Origin: Nocardioides aurantiacus
Lineage (GTDB): Bacteria > Actinomycetota > Actinomycetes > Propionibacteriales > Nocardioidaceae
DNA: 64,000 nucleotides
Direction: 5' to 3'
Assembly: GCF_003752505.1 (NCBI RefSeq)
Contig: NZ_RKHO01000001.1
Location: 3,782,001 to 3,846,000, forward strand
Shown here in pieces: positions 8,927-17,245 of this stretch (position 1 is the first letter of the stretch; every line of letters starts with the position of its first letter). Below the pieces are notes generated by a model that had not been told where the DNA came from, did no database searches, and worked only from the letters and a program-made list of their open reading frames with translations. The position numbers and the translations under genes were made by a program.

Positions 8927-8932
8927 ACCCTA
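8927..8932 (-). promoter_or_regulatory. -10 hexamer TAGGGT, leaderless promoter of the acyl-CoA dehydrogenase operon
   Basis: TAGGGT lies 6 bases before the ATG. This spacing places the transcript start at the start codon. The first 56 bases upstream hold no other gene. Confidence 0.5.
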
Positions 8933-8976
8933 CAGAGGGCGACGGACGTCACACCGGGGGTCGCCGGAGGGCGGCC

Positions 8977-10752
8977 TCAGCCGCAGAGGTTGCGGGCCGT
9001 GGCGCGGGTCGGACCCCACTCCATGCTCGGCGTCCACTGCAACGAGGGATCGCCGATCTGCCCGGGGCGGGTCTCGAACAGGGCGCGCACCCGGACCGAC
9101 TCACCGGGCCGCAGCGTCAGCGGGAGGACCGAGACCTGGCGGTCCCCGTCCTGACCGACCTTGATGCCGGCGGGCTCGCCGTCGACGGTCAGCGCCTGGA
9201 GGCGTCCCTCGGTCGGGGCGTAGAGGCGCAGGTTCATCGCGTCGTCGCCCTTGCGCGCGTAGGTGCCGTCACCGGTCACGAACTCGGTGAGCCGGGCCAC
9301 GTCGTCCGGCACGTCCGAGCGCAGCTCCATCTCGGCGACGACCTGCTGTCGTCCGGCGGCCGTGCAGCCGAGCGAACGGATGTCGGCGTCGTAGCGGAGG
9401 TAGTACTGGATCTTCGCCCGGGTCGAGTCGTTAAGGTAGAGGCCCACCGACGGGCTGATGCCCTCGTCGCGCGGCAGTGCCGCCGCGATGGGGGTGTCCT
9501 CGATCCGGCGCTGCTCGTCGTCGCTGTCGCTCCACACCAGGAAGCGTCGCTGCTGCGCGGCCTGGCTGAGCACCCGCACCAGCTCCAGCTGGTCGCCCTG
9601 GCCGCTGAGCAGCGCGTCCAGGATGCCGCGGCTGACCTCCTGGAAGTAGGCGTCCTGCTCCTCGTTGCTGCGCAGCCGCTGGTAGGGCTCGTTGAGCAGC
9701 AGGCGCGGTGCGTTGTCCGCGTCCAGGCGCACGCCACCGGCCTCCACCGGTCCGGTGGCGCGCAGCACCTCGGCGAGGGTGACCGGGTCGACCGACACCA
9801 CCCCGTCCACCTGCTGCCCCCGCTGCTCGGCGAAGCGGGCCATCAGGGACGCGGCCCGGGGGAAGTCGGGGATCAGGTTGGTGTCACGCAGGTCGAGCGC
9901 GACGTTGCGGCCGTAGAGGTCGACCTCGTCGGGCGTGAGGCGCGCGACGGGATCGGCGGAGAGGCCGAAGAGGCTGGCGTTGCCCTGCTTGCCCAGCTCC
10001 ACGCGACCGTCCTCGGCCCGCAGCACCGACAGCGACCCGGGAAGGCCCCCCGTGCTGCGGATCTCGGCGTTGTTCTGCACCACCAGGAGGTACTCGCGGC
10101 GGTCACCGGCGCCCAGCATCGCCGGGAGCAGCTCGACGGCCTTCTCGGCGGCACCGAGCGACCGGTCCAGCTCCTGCACCTGCTGCTGGAGGTCGGCCAC
10201 GGGTCCGGACAGGGGACCCACGAGCCGGTCGCTCCGGACCCCGGCGACCGCGCGGTCGGCACGGGTCGAGGCGTCGTGCGCCTCCGTCACGGGGCCGCTC
10301 ACCGAGGCGAGCGTGTCGAGCCTGATGCCGCCGTCCTCGGACCGCAGCCCCCCTCCTCGCACCGTCTCCAGCACGCCCAGGGCGGGCGGCAGCGCGTCCG
10401 CGCCGAGCACGTCGACGCTGCGGGCGACCCGGCGCACGGCATCGACGTCGTCGCCGACGACCGGCAGGTGGGTGAGCGCGGCGAAGCCCCACCCGTCGGA
10501 GTGGCGACGGGCCACGTCGGCCTGCTCGGCCAGGCGCGACCCGGCGGAACGGGTGGCGGCCTCGTCCCCCGCGGCGAGCTCGGAGCGGAGCCGGCCGGCC
10601 GCGCTCTCGGCCTCACGGAGCGCCAGGGCCGTGCGCGCCACCTGGTAGGCGAGGAACCCGAGTCCGAGGACGACGAGGACGACGACGATGCGTCGACCAC
10701 GACGTGCCCCTCGGGACCGCCTCGGCGGATCCCGACGGGAGCGTCTGCTCAA
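8977..10752 (-). CDS. DUF4012 domain-containing membrane-anchored protein
   Basis: A 591-residue protein with a basic N-terminus, one membrane segment at about residues 22-42 and a long extracytoplasmic part. The conserved DUF4012 block is visible in the middle: REYLLVVQNNAEIRSTGG, then LNDSTRAKIQYYLRYD further on. A helical region at about 45-230 is rich in Ala, Glu, Asp and Arg. The function of DUF4012 is unknown; such proteins are usually linked to the envelope or polysaccharides. It begins 9 bases after the LPXTG protein gene, so both are likely one transcript. Confidence 0.88.
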   Translation of the reverse strand: MSRRSRRDPPRRSRGARRGRRIVVVLVVLGLGFLAYQVARTALALREAESAAGRLRSELAAGDEAATRSAGSRLAEQADVARRHSDGWGFAALTHLPVVGDDVDAVRRVARSVDVLGADALPPALGVLETVRGGGLRSEDGGIRLDTLASVSGPVTEAHDASTRADRAVAGVRSDRLVGPLSGPVADLQQQVQELDRSLGAAEKAVELLPAMLGAGDRREYLLVVQNNAEIRSTGGLPGSLSVLRAEDGRVELGKQGNASLFGLSADPVARLTPDEVDLYGRNVALDLRDTNLIPDFPRAASLMARFAEQRGQQVDGVVSVDPVTLAEVLRATGPVEAGGVRLDADNAPRLLLNEPYQRLRSNEEQDAYFQEVSRGILDALLSGQGDQLELVRVLSQAAQQRRFLVWSDSDDEQRRIEDTPIAAALPRDEGISPSVGLYLNDSTRAKIQYYLRYDADIRSLGCTAAGRQQVVAEMELRSDVPDDVARLTEFVTGDGTYARKGDDAMNLRLYAPTEGRLQALTVDGEPAGIKVGQDGDRQVSVLPLTLRPGESVRVRALFETRPGQIGDPSLQWTPSMEWGPTRATARNLCG

Positions 10753-10761
10753 GCGCGTGGG

Positions 10762-11037
10762 TCAGGCGGACTGACGGCGGCGCGCGACGACGAGGGCGGT
10801 GCCGCCCACCGCGAGGAGTGCGGCGCCACCGAGGAGCAGGCCCGTCTCGGGGCCACCCGTCGAGGGCAGCACGCCCGTGCTGGGCGCCGCGGAGCCCGAC
10901 ACGTCGCTGCTGGGCAGGACGTCGGTCTTCGGCTGGTCGTCGCCGTAGCCGTCGGCGGCGTGGGCCGCCGGCGTCAGGGTCAGGGTGGACAGTGCGGTGA
11001 CGACCGCGACGCCGGAACCGGCAAGCAGCTTCTTCAT
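10762..11037 (-). CDS. Small LPXTG-anchored surface protein
   Basis: A 91-residue precursor. It starts with a signal peptide (MKKLLAGSGVAVVTALSTLT, cleaved after AAHA), then about 30 Asp/Ser/Pro-rich residues, then the sorting signal LPSTGG, a hydrophobic helix (LLLGGAALLAVGGTALVVA) and the tail RRRQSA. This is a complete sortase substrate; the mature part is so short that it is probably a wall-attached tag or a spacer. The ATG at 11037 has a GGGGGAG site 8 bases upstream. No sortase gene is in the window. It precedes the DUF4012 gene in the same operon. Confidence 0.85.
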   Translation of the reverse strand: MKKLLAGSGVAVVTALSTLTLTPAAHAADGYGDDQPKTDVLPSSDVSGSAAPSTGVLPSTGGPETGLLLGGAALLAVGGTALVVARRRQSA

Positions 11038-11221
11038 GGTGTGACTCCCCCGTTGGGTGCGTGGATCCAAGATCGCCTCGTCATCGTGGCACGGAAACCC
11101 CGTGCGGCTGTCATCGACGGATGCCGTGACGAGACGACGACCGATTGCGGTCTAGCCCAGATGCTTCCCGGCTCGCTCGCGACGAAACCTCGACGTCCGC
11201 ATGGTGACCGCAGGACCAGCC

Positions 11222-12751
11222 TCAGCCCGCGACCGTCACCACGACGCGCGCGCGGGTCACCGGCTCCTCCCAGCGCTGGGCGACCCGCTCGAGCCGCCAG
11301 CCCGACCACAGCAGCATGAGCAGGGCGACCAGCAGCACCGCGGCCACGCTGCCGAGCAGCGCCAGGGTCGAGAACAGCAGGCTGGTGACCGTGGTGCTCA
11401 GCGCCAGCCGGGCGCTGTAGCCGACCATCACCACCGGCGGCGCGGGGGTGGCCCGGGCGCTGCGGAGGTCCGCGGCGTAGGGCCGCTGCACGCTCCACCT
11501 CGACGCCCCCGCGACCACCTGGAGGGTGACCACGAGCGTGAGCGAGAGCACGGCGGCGAGCTCGGCAGCGGTCGGCGTGCCCGCCCGCAGCGCCCCCAGC
11601 ACCAGCGTGATCGACGCGGCCCCGACGAGCAGCTCGACGAGCACCCAGCAGCGGGCGAGCAGCACGGTGCGCGCGGCGACGGGGAGGTTCTCGCGCCACA
11701 GCATGCCGCGACCGTCGAGGCACCACGCGTTGACGGCGAACAGGAGCGCACCGCCGGAGACGACGAGGCCCGGCAGGATCATCAGGTTGCGCCAGTCCAG
11801 CGCGCCCAGCAGCGCCACCAGCCCGGGCATCACGGCCAGCACCAGCGTGCCCCGTCGCAGCGGCACGGACCGCCACACCGAGGCGCGGTCGAGGCGGACC
11901 AGGGCGCCCAGCTCGGTCCGGGGCGTACGCCGGGCCCGGTGCTGCCCGCCCTCGAGGCGCAGCTCCTCGCGCATCGGGCGCGCGAGCGCCCACCCGGCGG
12001 GCCAGGCGCCGGCGAGGACCAGCCCCACCAGGGCGACGCCGAGCCCGACGACGCCCGTGCCCCAGCCCCACCAGCGGTCGGCGGACCCGTCGAGGACGAC
12101 GCCGAGCAGCACCCGGGTCGGCGAGCGGTCGAGCGCCGCGGTGACGCTGCCGGACAGCACGACGGCCGCGCCGGCGGCGGCGAGCAGACCGACGCCGAGC
12201 CGGAAGACCAGCGGGCCGTGCGGGCCGCGGCGTACGCCCTCGACGCACCAGCCCACCAACTGCGCCAGCGCGGTCGCCAGCAGCACCCACAGCAGCACGG
12301 GCAGCTGGTAGGCCCACCACCGCGTCGGACCCAGGGCCCAGGCCGTCGACCCGAGCAGCAGCCAGGCCTGGAGGAGCCAGGCGATGTTGAGCGGCGCCAT
12401 CAGCAGGGCGCCGAGGTGGTCGACCGCGCTGGAGACGGGGAACGCCACCGCCTGGTCACGCGGCAGCAGCTCGCGCCCGCCGGCCGAGGCCACGGCGGAG
12501 ACGACGGCCAGGACCACGAAGGCGAAGCCGGCGGCGGGGAGCAGGGCCAGCACCCTGCCGCCGGCGGTCTCGTCCCCGACGTAGGCCGGGACCACCGCGA
12601 CCGCCACCGTGACCACGGCGACGCCGCCGGCGCCGAGGCGCACCCGGCGCCGGGACGCCGGGGTCAGGCCGGAGCGTCGGAAGGCCAGCAGCGCCGGCAG
12701 GTCGTGGCGGGCCCGGCGCAGCTCGCGCCAGGTCGTGGTCCGGGTGGTCAT
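11222..12751 (-). CDS. ABC transporter membrane subunit, large
   Basis: A 509-residue polytopic protein with about ten or more predicted membrane helices (for example LGAGGVAVVTVAVAVVPAYV, LPAAGFAFVVLAVVSAVASA, VVGLGVALVGLVLAGAWPAG). There is no recognisable catalytic motif. It lies 18 bases downstream of an ABC ATPase gene on the same strand, which makes it the permease of a two-gene exporter resembling ABC-2 systems. The substrate is unknown. The amphipathic loop around residues 270-300 is Arg-rich, as expected of a cytoplasmic coupling region. Confidence 0.75.
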   Translation of the reverse strand: MTTRTTTWRELRRARHDLPALLAFRRSGLTPASRRRVRLGAGGVAVVTVAVAVVPAYVGDETAGGRVLALLPAAGFAFVVLAVVSAVASAGGRELLPRDQAVAFPVSSAVDHLGALLMAPLNIAWLLQAWLLLGSTAWALGPTRWWAYQLPVLLWVLLATALAQLVGWCVEGVRRGPHGPLVFRLGVGLLAAAGAAVVLSGSVTAALDRSPTRVLLGVVLDGSADRWWGWGTGVVGLGVALVGLVLAGAWPAGWALARPMREELRLEGGQHRARRTPRTELGALVRLDRASVWRSVPLRRGTLVLAVMPGLVALLGALDWRNLMILPGLVVSGGALLFAVNAWCLDGRGMLWRENLPVAARTVLLARCWVLVELLVGAASITLVLGALRAGTPTAAELAAVLSLTLVVTLQVVAGASRWSVQRPYAADLRSARATPAPPVVMVGYSARLALSTTVTSLLFSTLALLGSVAAVLLVALLMLLWSGWRLERVAQRWEEPVTRARVVVTVAG

Positions 12752-12769
12752 CGGGCGCTCATCCCTCGC

Positions 12770-13477
12770 TCACCCCAGCAGGGCGCGGTAGGTCTCGGCC
12801 CCGCGCTCGCCGCCGAGCTCCCCGGAGTCGAGCGTCGCCACCCGGGCCCCGCCGCGCAGCACCAGGGCCTGGTCGCACGCCTGCATCGCCAGCTCGCGCA
12901 GGTGGGTGCTGACCAGCACCGCGGCGCCGCGGGCGCGGGCGTCGGCGACCACGTCGAGGGTGGCCTCGACCCCCAGCGGGTCGACGCCGTCGAAGGGCTC
13001 GTCGAGGAGCAGCACGCCGGGCTCGTGGAAGGCCGCGAGGACCACCGAGAGCCGCCGGCTCATGCCGTGGCTGAACCCCGAGGTCACCCGGTGGGCGACG
13101 CCGCCGAGCTCGAACCGCTCCAGCAGGTCGCGGGCGCGCGGCTCCCACCCGTCGAGGCGACGCAACCGCGCCGAGAGCTGGAGGTGCTCCCACGGGGTGG
13201 CACGCGGGACCAGCCCGCCGACGTCGGGGCAGTAGCCGGTCAGCCGCTTCACCGTCATCGGGTCGGCCGCGACCTCGACGCCGTCGACCTGCACGTGCCC
13301 CGCGGTCGGCGGGATCACCCCGGCCAGCACCCGCATCGTGGTCGACTTCCCGGCGCCGTTGCGCCCCAGCAGCGCCGTCGCCCGCCCGGCGTGGGCGGTC
13401 ACGTCGATCCCCTGCACGGCGTCGACCTCACCGAAGCGCACCCACAACCCGCGCACGTCGACCCTCGGACTCGTCAC
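12770..13477 (-). CDS. ABC transporter ATP-binding protein
   Basis: A 235-residue nucleotide-binding subunit. Walker A is GRNGAGKST at about residues 37-45, Walker B is LLLDEPFDGVDP, and the H-loop is VLVSTHLRE. The signature motif is unusual: the position of LSGGQ reads FSHGM followed by SRRLSVVLA. The fold is otherwise standard for the CcmA/ABC-2 exporter class. It pairs with the following permease. The start is GTG. Confidence 0.88.
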   Translation of the reverse strand: MTSPRVDVRGLWVRFGEVDAVQGIDVTAHAGRATALLGRNGAGKSTTMRVLAGVIPPTAGHVQVDGVEVAADPMTVKRLTGYCPDVGGLVPRATPWEHLQLSARLRRLDGWEPRARDLLERFELGGVAHRVTSGFSHGMSRRLSVVLAAFHEPGVLLLDEPFDGVDPLGVEATLDVVADARARGAAVLVSTHLRELAMQACDQALVLRGGARVATLDSGELGGERGAETYRALLG

Positions 13478-13549
13478 CCGACCATGATCACCGAGCCACG
13501 CCGTCCCGGTGTCCGTTTTGGGGGTATCCGTGGTGAGGCGGGTGCACCG

Positions 13550-13582
13550 CCGCCCCCGCCGCGCAGGGCACGACGGGGGCGG
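13550..13582 (-). terminator. Hairpin after fadB
   Basis: CCGCCCCCG (13550-13558) and CGGGGGCGG (13574-13582) form a perfect 9-bp GC stem with a 15-base loop, 36 bases beyond the fadB stop on the minus strand. It likely ends the fadA-fadB transcript. No T-run. Confidence 0.5.
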
Positions 13583-13618
13583 TGGGAGGAGCGGTCAGGC
13601 GGGCGGTCAGACGGGCAC

Positions 13619-15796
13619 TCAGGCGGGGAAGGTCTCGCCCGCGGCCGCCATCTCGCGCAGCCGGTCGGTGGGCGCGAAGCGGTCGCCGTACAGCTTGGTC
13701 AGCTGGTCGGCGCGCTCGACGAAGCCGGCCAGGCCGTGGCCGGTCGGGCCGTCGTACCCCTGCATGAACTGGACGGTGCCGCCGGTCAGGGGCGGGTAGC
13801 CGATGCCCATGATCGAGCCGATGTTGGCCGCGGCGGCCGACTCGATGACGCCCTCCTCGAAGCACTTCGCGGTCTCGAGCGCCTCGATGAACAGGTAGCG
13901 GTCCTTGAGGTCGTCGATGTCGGCAGGCTCGTCGGCGGGCGGGAACAGGTCCTTCAGGCCCGACCAGAGGTGGGTACGCCGACCGCTCTCGTCGTAGTCG
14001 TAGAAGCCGGCGCCCCGCAGCCGACCCGGGCGGCCCTCGTCGATCATGGTCTGCACGACGTGGGAGGCCGGGTGGGCGGTGTAGGACTCGCCCTCGGCGT
14101 CGGCGGTGGCCTTGGCGATCTTGGCCATCAGCTCCATGTTGAGCTCGTCGGAGAGCTGCAGCGTGCCGACGGGGTAGCCCGCCTGCGTGGCGGCCCGCTC
14201 GACCGAGGTCGGGTGGACGCCCTCGCCCAGCATCGCCAGGCCCTCGTTGACCATCGTGCCGATGACGCGGCTGGTGTAGAAGCCGCGGCTGTCGTTGACC
14301 ACGATCGGCGTCTTCTTGATCGCCTGCACGACGTCGAGCGCGCGGGCGACGGTCTCGTCGGAGGTCTGCGCGCCGCGGATGATCTCCACCAGCGGCATCT
14401 TGTCCACGGGCGAGAAGAAGTGCAGGCCCACGAAGTCGGCCGGGCGGTCGACGGCCTTGGCCAGCTCGGTGATCGGCAGCGTCGAGGTGTTGGAGCACAG
14501 CAGCGCGTCCGCATCCACGACCGACTGGATCTCGGCGTACACCTGGGCCTTGAGGGCCGGGTCCTCGAAGACGGCCTCGATGACCAGGTCGACGCCGGCG
14601 AAGTCGGCCGGGTCGGTGGTCGCGGTGATCCGGTCGAGGACCTCGGCCTTCTTGGTCTCGTCGAGCTGGCCGCGCTCGACGGCCTTGGCCAGGATCTTCT
14701 CGCTGTAGGCCTTGCCCTTGTCGGCCGACTCCTGGGCGACGTCCTTGAGCACGACCTGCATGCCGGCGCGGGCGCACGAGTAGGCGATGCCGGCGCCCAT
14801 CATCCCGGCACCGAGCACGCCGACCTTGGTGGCGGTGAACTTCTCCACGCCGGCGGGGCGCAGCGAGCCGCCGTTGATGGCGGAGAGGTCGAAGAAGAAC
14901 GCCTGGATCATGTTCTTGCTGTTCGAGCCGGTGATCAGCTCGGCGAGGTAGCGCGACTCGATCCGGCTGGCGGTGTCGAAGTCGACCTGGGCGCCCTCGA
15001 TGGCCGCCGACATGATCGCGCGCTGCGCGGGGTAGTCGGCGCCCTTGACCTGCTTGCGCAGCATCGCGGGGAACGCGGGCAGGAACGCCGCGAGCTTGGG
15101 GTTGCTGGGCGTGCCGCCGGGCAGCTTGTAGCCCTCGCGGTCCCACGGGTTGGCCGAGGGGGTCTCGTCGTCGGCGTGGGCGAGCACCCAGGCGCGCGCG
15201 GCCGGGAGCAGCTCGTCCTGGCTCGCGACCAGCTCGTCGACCAGGCCCTTCTCCCTGGCCTTGGCCGGCTTCATCCGCGGGCCCTGGAGCAGGACGTCCA
15301 TCAGCGCGGTCTGGATGCCGAACATCCGCACGGTGCGGGTGACGCCGCCGCCACCGGGCAGCAGGCCCAGGGTCGCCTCGGGCAGGCCGATCTCGTAGCG
15401 GCCGTCGACGGCGATCCGGTGGTGGCAGGCGAGCGCGATCTCGAGGCCGCCGCCCAGCGCCGCGCCGTTGATGGCCGCGACGACCGGCTTGCCCAGGGTC
15501 TCCAGGCGACGCAGGTCGGCCTTGACCTGCTCGACCTCGCCGAACACCGCCTCGGCGTCCTCACGGGTGGTGGTCACCATGCCCTTGAGGTCGCCGCCGG
15601 CGAAGAAGGTCTTCTTGGCCGAGGCCACGACGACGCCGCGCACCTCGTCCTTCTCGGCCACGAGCCGGGTGATCGCCGCGTGCATGCCGTTCTTGTAGCG
15701 CTCGTTCATCGTGTTGGCGCTCGACTGCGGGTCGTCGAGGGTCAGGGTCACGACGCCGTCGGCGTCGCGGTCGTAGGTCACTGCGGAGTCAGTCAT
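13619..15796 (-). CDS. fadB: 3-hydroxyacyl-CoA dehydrogenase / enoyl-CoA hydratase (trifunctional alpha-type)
   Basis: A 725-residue fused beta-oxidation enzyme. Residues about 1-200 are a crotonase domain (oxyanion segment AINGAALGGGLEIALACHHR), a linker follows, and from about 325 the NAD-binding domain begins at VGVLGAGMMGAGIAYSCA, ending with the 3-hydroxyacyl-CoA dehydrogenase C-terminal domains (FYDYDESGRRTHLW; YPPLTGGTVQFMQGYDG). It hydrates enoyl-CoA and oxidises the product. AGGAAG stands 6 bases before the ATG. The thiolase gene is 67 bases upstream on the same strand, giving the partner for the thiolytic step. Probably regulated by the palindrome upstream of the thiolase. Confidence 0.95.
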   Translation of the reverse strand: MTDSAVTYDRDADGVVTLTLDDPQSSANTMNERYKNGMHAAITRLVAEKDEVRGVVVASAKKTFFAGGDLKGMVTTTREDAEAVFGEVEQVKADLRRLETLGKPVVAAINGAALGGGLEIALACHHRIAVDGRYEIGLPEATLGLLPGGGGVTRTVRMFGIQTALMDVLLQGPRMKPAKAREKGLVDELVASQDELLPAARAWVLAHADDETPSANPWDREGYKLPGGTPSNPKLAAFLPAFPAMLRKQVKGADYPAQRAIMSAAIEGAQVDFDTASRIESRYLAELITGSNSKNMIQAFFFDLSAINGGSLRPAGVEKFTATKVGVLGAGMMGAGIAYSCARAGMQVVLKDVAQESADKGKAYSEKILAKAVERGQLDETKKAEVLDRITATTDPADFAGVDLVIEAVFEDPALKAQVYAEIQSVVDADALLCSNTSTLPITELAKAVDRPADFVGLHFFSPVDKMPLVEIIRGAQTSDETVARALDVVQAIKKTPIVVNDSRGFYTSRVIGTMVNEGLAMLGEGVHPTSVERAATQAGYPVGTLQLSDELNMELMAKIAKATADAEGESYTAHPASHVVQTMIDEGRPGRLRGAGFYDYDESGRRTHLWSGLKDLFPPADEPADIDDLKDRYLFIEALETAKCFEEGVIESAAAANIGSIMGIGYPPLTGGTVQFMQGYDGPTGHGLAGFVERADQLTKLYGDRFAPTDRLREMAAAGETFPA

Positions 15797-15863
15797 CGGT
15801 GTCTTCCTGAGGAGTGGTGGAGGTCGGTGCCCTGCGGAGGTCGCTCGGCGACCGTCCCGAGCG

Positions 15864-17078
15864 TCAGACCAGCTCGACGATGGTGGCGATGCCCATGCCG
15901 CCGCCGACGCACAGCGTGGCCAGCCCGCGCTTGAGGTCGCGGCGCTCGAGCTCGTCGATCAGGGTGCCGAGGATCATGGCGCCGGTGGCGCCCAGCGGGT
16001 GGCCCATCGCGATCGAGCCGCCGTTGACGTTGGTGACCTCCTCGGAGATCCCCATGTCGCGCATGAAGCGCATCGCGACCGCGGCGAAGGCCTCGTTGAT
16101 CTCGAACAGGTCGATGTCCTCGACCTTGAGCCCGGCCTTGGCCAGCGCCTTGCGGCTGGCGGGGGCGGGACCGGTGAGCATGATCGTCGGGTCGGCGCCG
16201 GAGACGGCGGCGGAGACGATGCGCGCCCGCGGGGTCAGGCCGAGGTCGGAGCCGACCTGCTCGTTGCCGATGGCCACCAGCGCGGCCCCGTCGACGATCC
16301 CCGAGGAGTTGCCGGCGTGGTGGACGTGGTCGATGCGCTCGACCCAGTGGTACTTCTCCAGCGCCACCGAGTCGAAGCCGCCCTGCTCGCCGATGCCGGC
16401 GAAGGAGGGGCGCAGCCTGGCCAGGCCCTCGACGGTCGACTCGGGCTTGATGAACTCGTCGTGGTCGAGCACGACCATGCCGTTGCGGTCGCGCACCGGG
16501 ACCACCGAGCGGGCGAAGCGGCCGTCGGCCCAGGCCTTGGCGGCGCGGGCGTTGGACTCGACCGCAAAGGTGTCGACGTCGGAGCGGCTGAAGCCCTCGA
16601 GCGTGGCGATGAGGTCGGCGCCGATGCCCTGGGGCACGAAGTCGGTGGCGAACGCGGTGGCCGGGTCCATCGCCCAGGCGCCGCCGTCGCTGCCCATCGG
16701 CACGCGGCTCATCGACTCCACGCCGCCGGCGAGGATCAGGTCCTCGAAGCCGCCGCGGACGCGGGAGGCGGCCTGGTTGACGGCCTCGAGGCCGGACGCA
16801 CAGAACCGGTTGAGCTGCACGCCCGCGACGGTGTCGGGCAGCCCGGCCGCGAGCGCCGCGGTCTTGGCGATGTCGCCGCCCTGGTCCCCGACGGGCGAGA
16901 CGACGCCGAGCACGACGTCGTCGACGCGGTTCGCGTCGAGGGAGGGGTTGCGCTCCTGGACCGCCTCGAGGAGGCCGACCACGAGGTCGACGGGCTTCAC
17001 CTCGTGCAGGGTGCCGTTCTTCTTCCCCTTGCCTCGCGGGGTGCGGACGGCGTCGTAGACGAACGCATCAGTTGCCAT
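15864..17078 (-). CDS. fadA: Acetyl-CoA C-acetyltransferase (thiolase)
   Basis: A 404-residue thiolase. The acylated cysteine is in [11 protein letters not shown] (about residue 92), the catalytic His in [15 protein letters not shown] near the C-terminus, and the second Cys in LCVGGGMG. It cleaves 3-ketoacyl-CoA with CoA. It is the first gene of the fadA-fadB pair. The promoter region upstream carries the TGACAG-N5-CTGTCA palindrome over a TTGACA element, so the operon is probably repressed until a fatty-acid-type inducer is present. The 5' leader would be about 70 bases. Confidence 0.95.
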   Translation of the reverse strand: MATDAFVYDAVRTPRGKGKKNGTLHEVKPVDLVVGLLEAVQERNPSLDANRVDDVVLGVVSPVGDQGGDIAKTAALAAGLPDTVAGVQLNRFCASGLEAVNQAASRVRGGFEDLILAGGVESMSRVPMGSDGGAWAMDPATAFATDFVPQGIGADLIATLEGFSRSDVDTFAVESNARAAKAWADGRFARSVVPVRDRNGMVVLDHDEFIKPESTVEGLARLRPSFAGIGEQGGFDSVALEKYHWVERIDHVHHAGNSSGIVDGAALVAIGNEQVGSDLGLTPRARIVSAAVSGADPTIMLTGPAPASRKALAKAGLKVEDIDLFEINEAFAAVAMRFMRDMGISEEVTNVNGGSIAMGHPLGATGAMILGTLIDELERRDLKRGLATLCVGGGMGIATIVELV

Positions 17079-17163
17079 GGGAGTCCCAACTACTCGAGCG
17101 GTGCGTGACGGGCGGCCGACGGCGTCGCGGGCGGAGCCGGGCTCGTCGGTGTCACGATCATTG

Positions 17164-17180
17164 TGACAGTACTGCTGTCA
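17164..17180. promoter_or_regulatory. Palindromic operator TGACAG-N5-CTGTCA, copy 1 (thiolase/fadB)
   Basis: TGACAGTACTGCTGTCA is a perfect 6-5-6 dyad 86-102 bases before the thiolase start. On the minus strand it overlaps TTGACA, a good -35 element. The same dyad occurs at 21439-21455 and 35183-35199. A repressor site is the natural reading. Confidence 0.75.
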
Positions 17181-17232
17181 ACGTCAACGGCGTGCCGCGT
17201 GTGGGGCAGGTCACGACGGCCGGGGCGCGGCG

Positions 17233-17238
17233 TACGGT
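17233..17238 (+). promoter_or_regulatory. -10 hexamer TACGGT, leaderless promoter of the serine hydrolase
   Basis: TACGGT ends 7 bases before the ATG at 17246. The presence of an intact promoter argues that the frameshift in the gene is recent or a sequencing error. Confidence 0.4.
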
Positions 17239-17245
17239 CCCTCGC

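Noticed and set aside
11201-15934. Plus-strand open frame of over 1500 codons
   Set aside because: It is antisense to the ABC exporter and fadB, with His/Gln/Arg-rich low-complexity translation and no recognisable domain.
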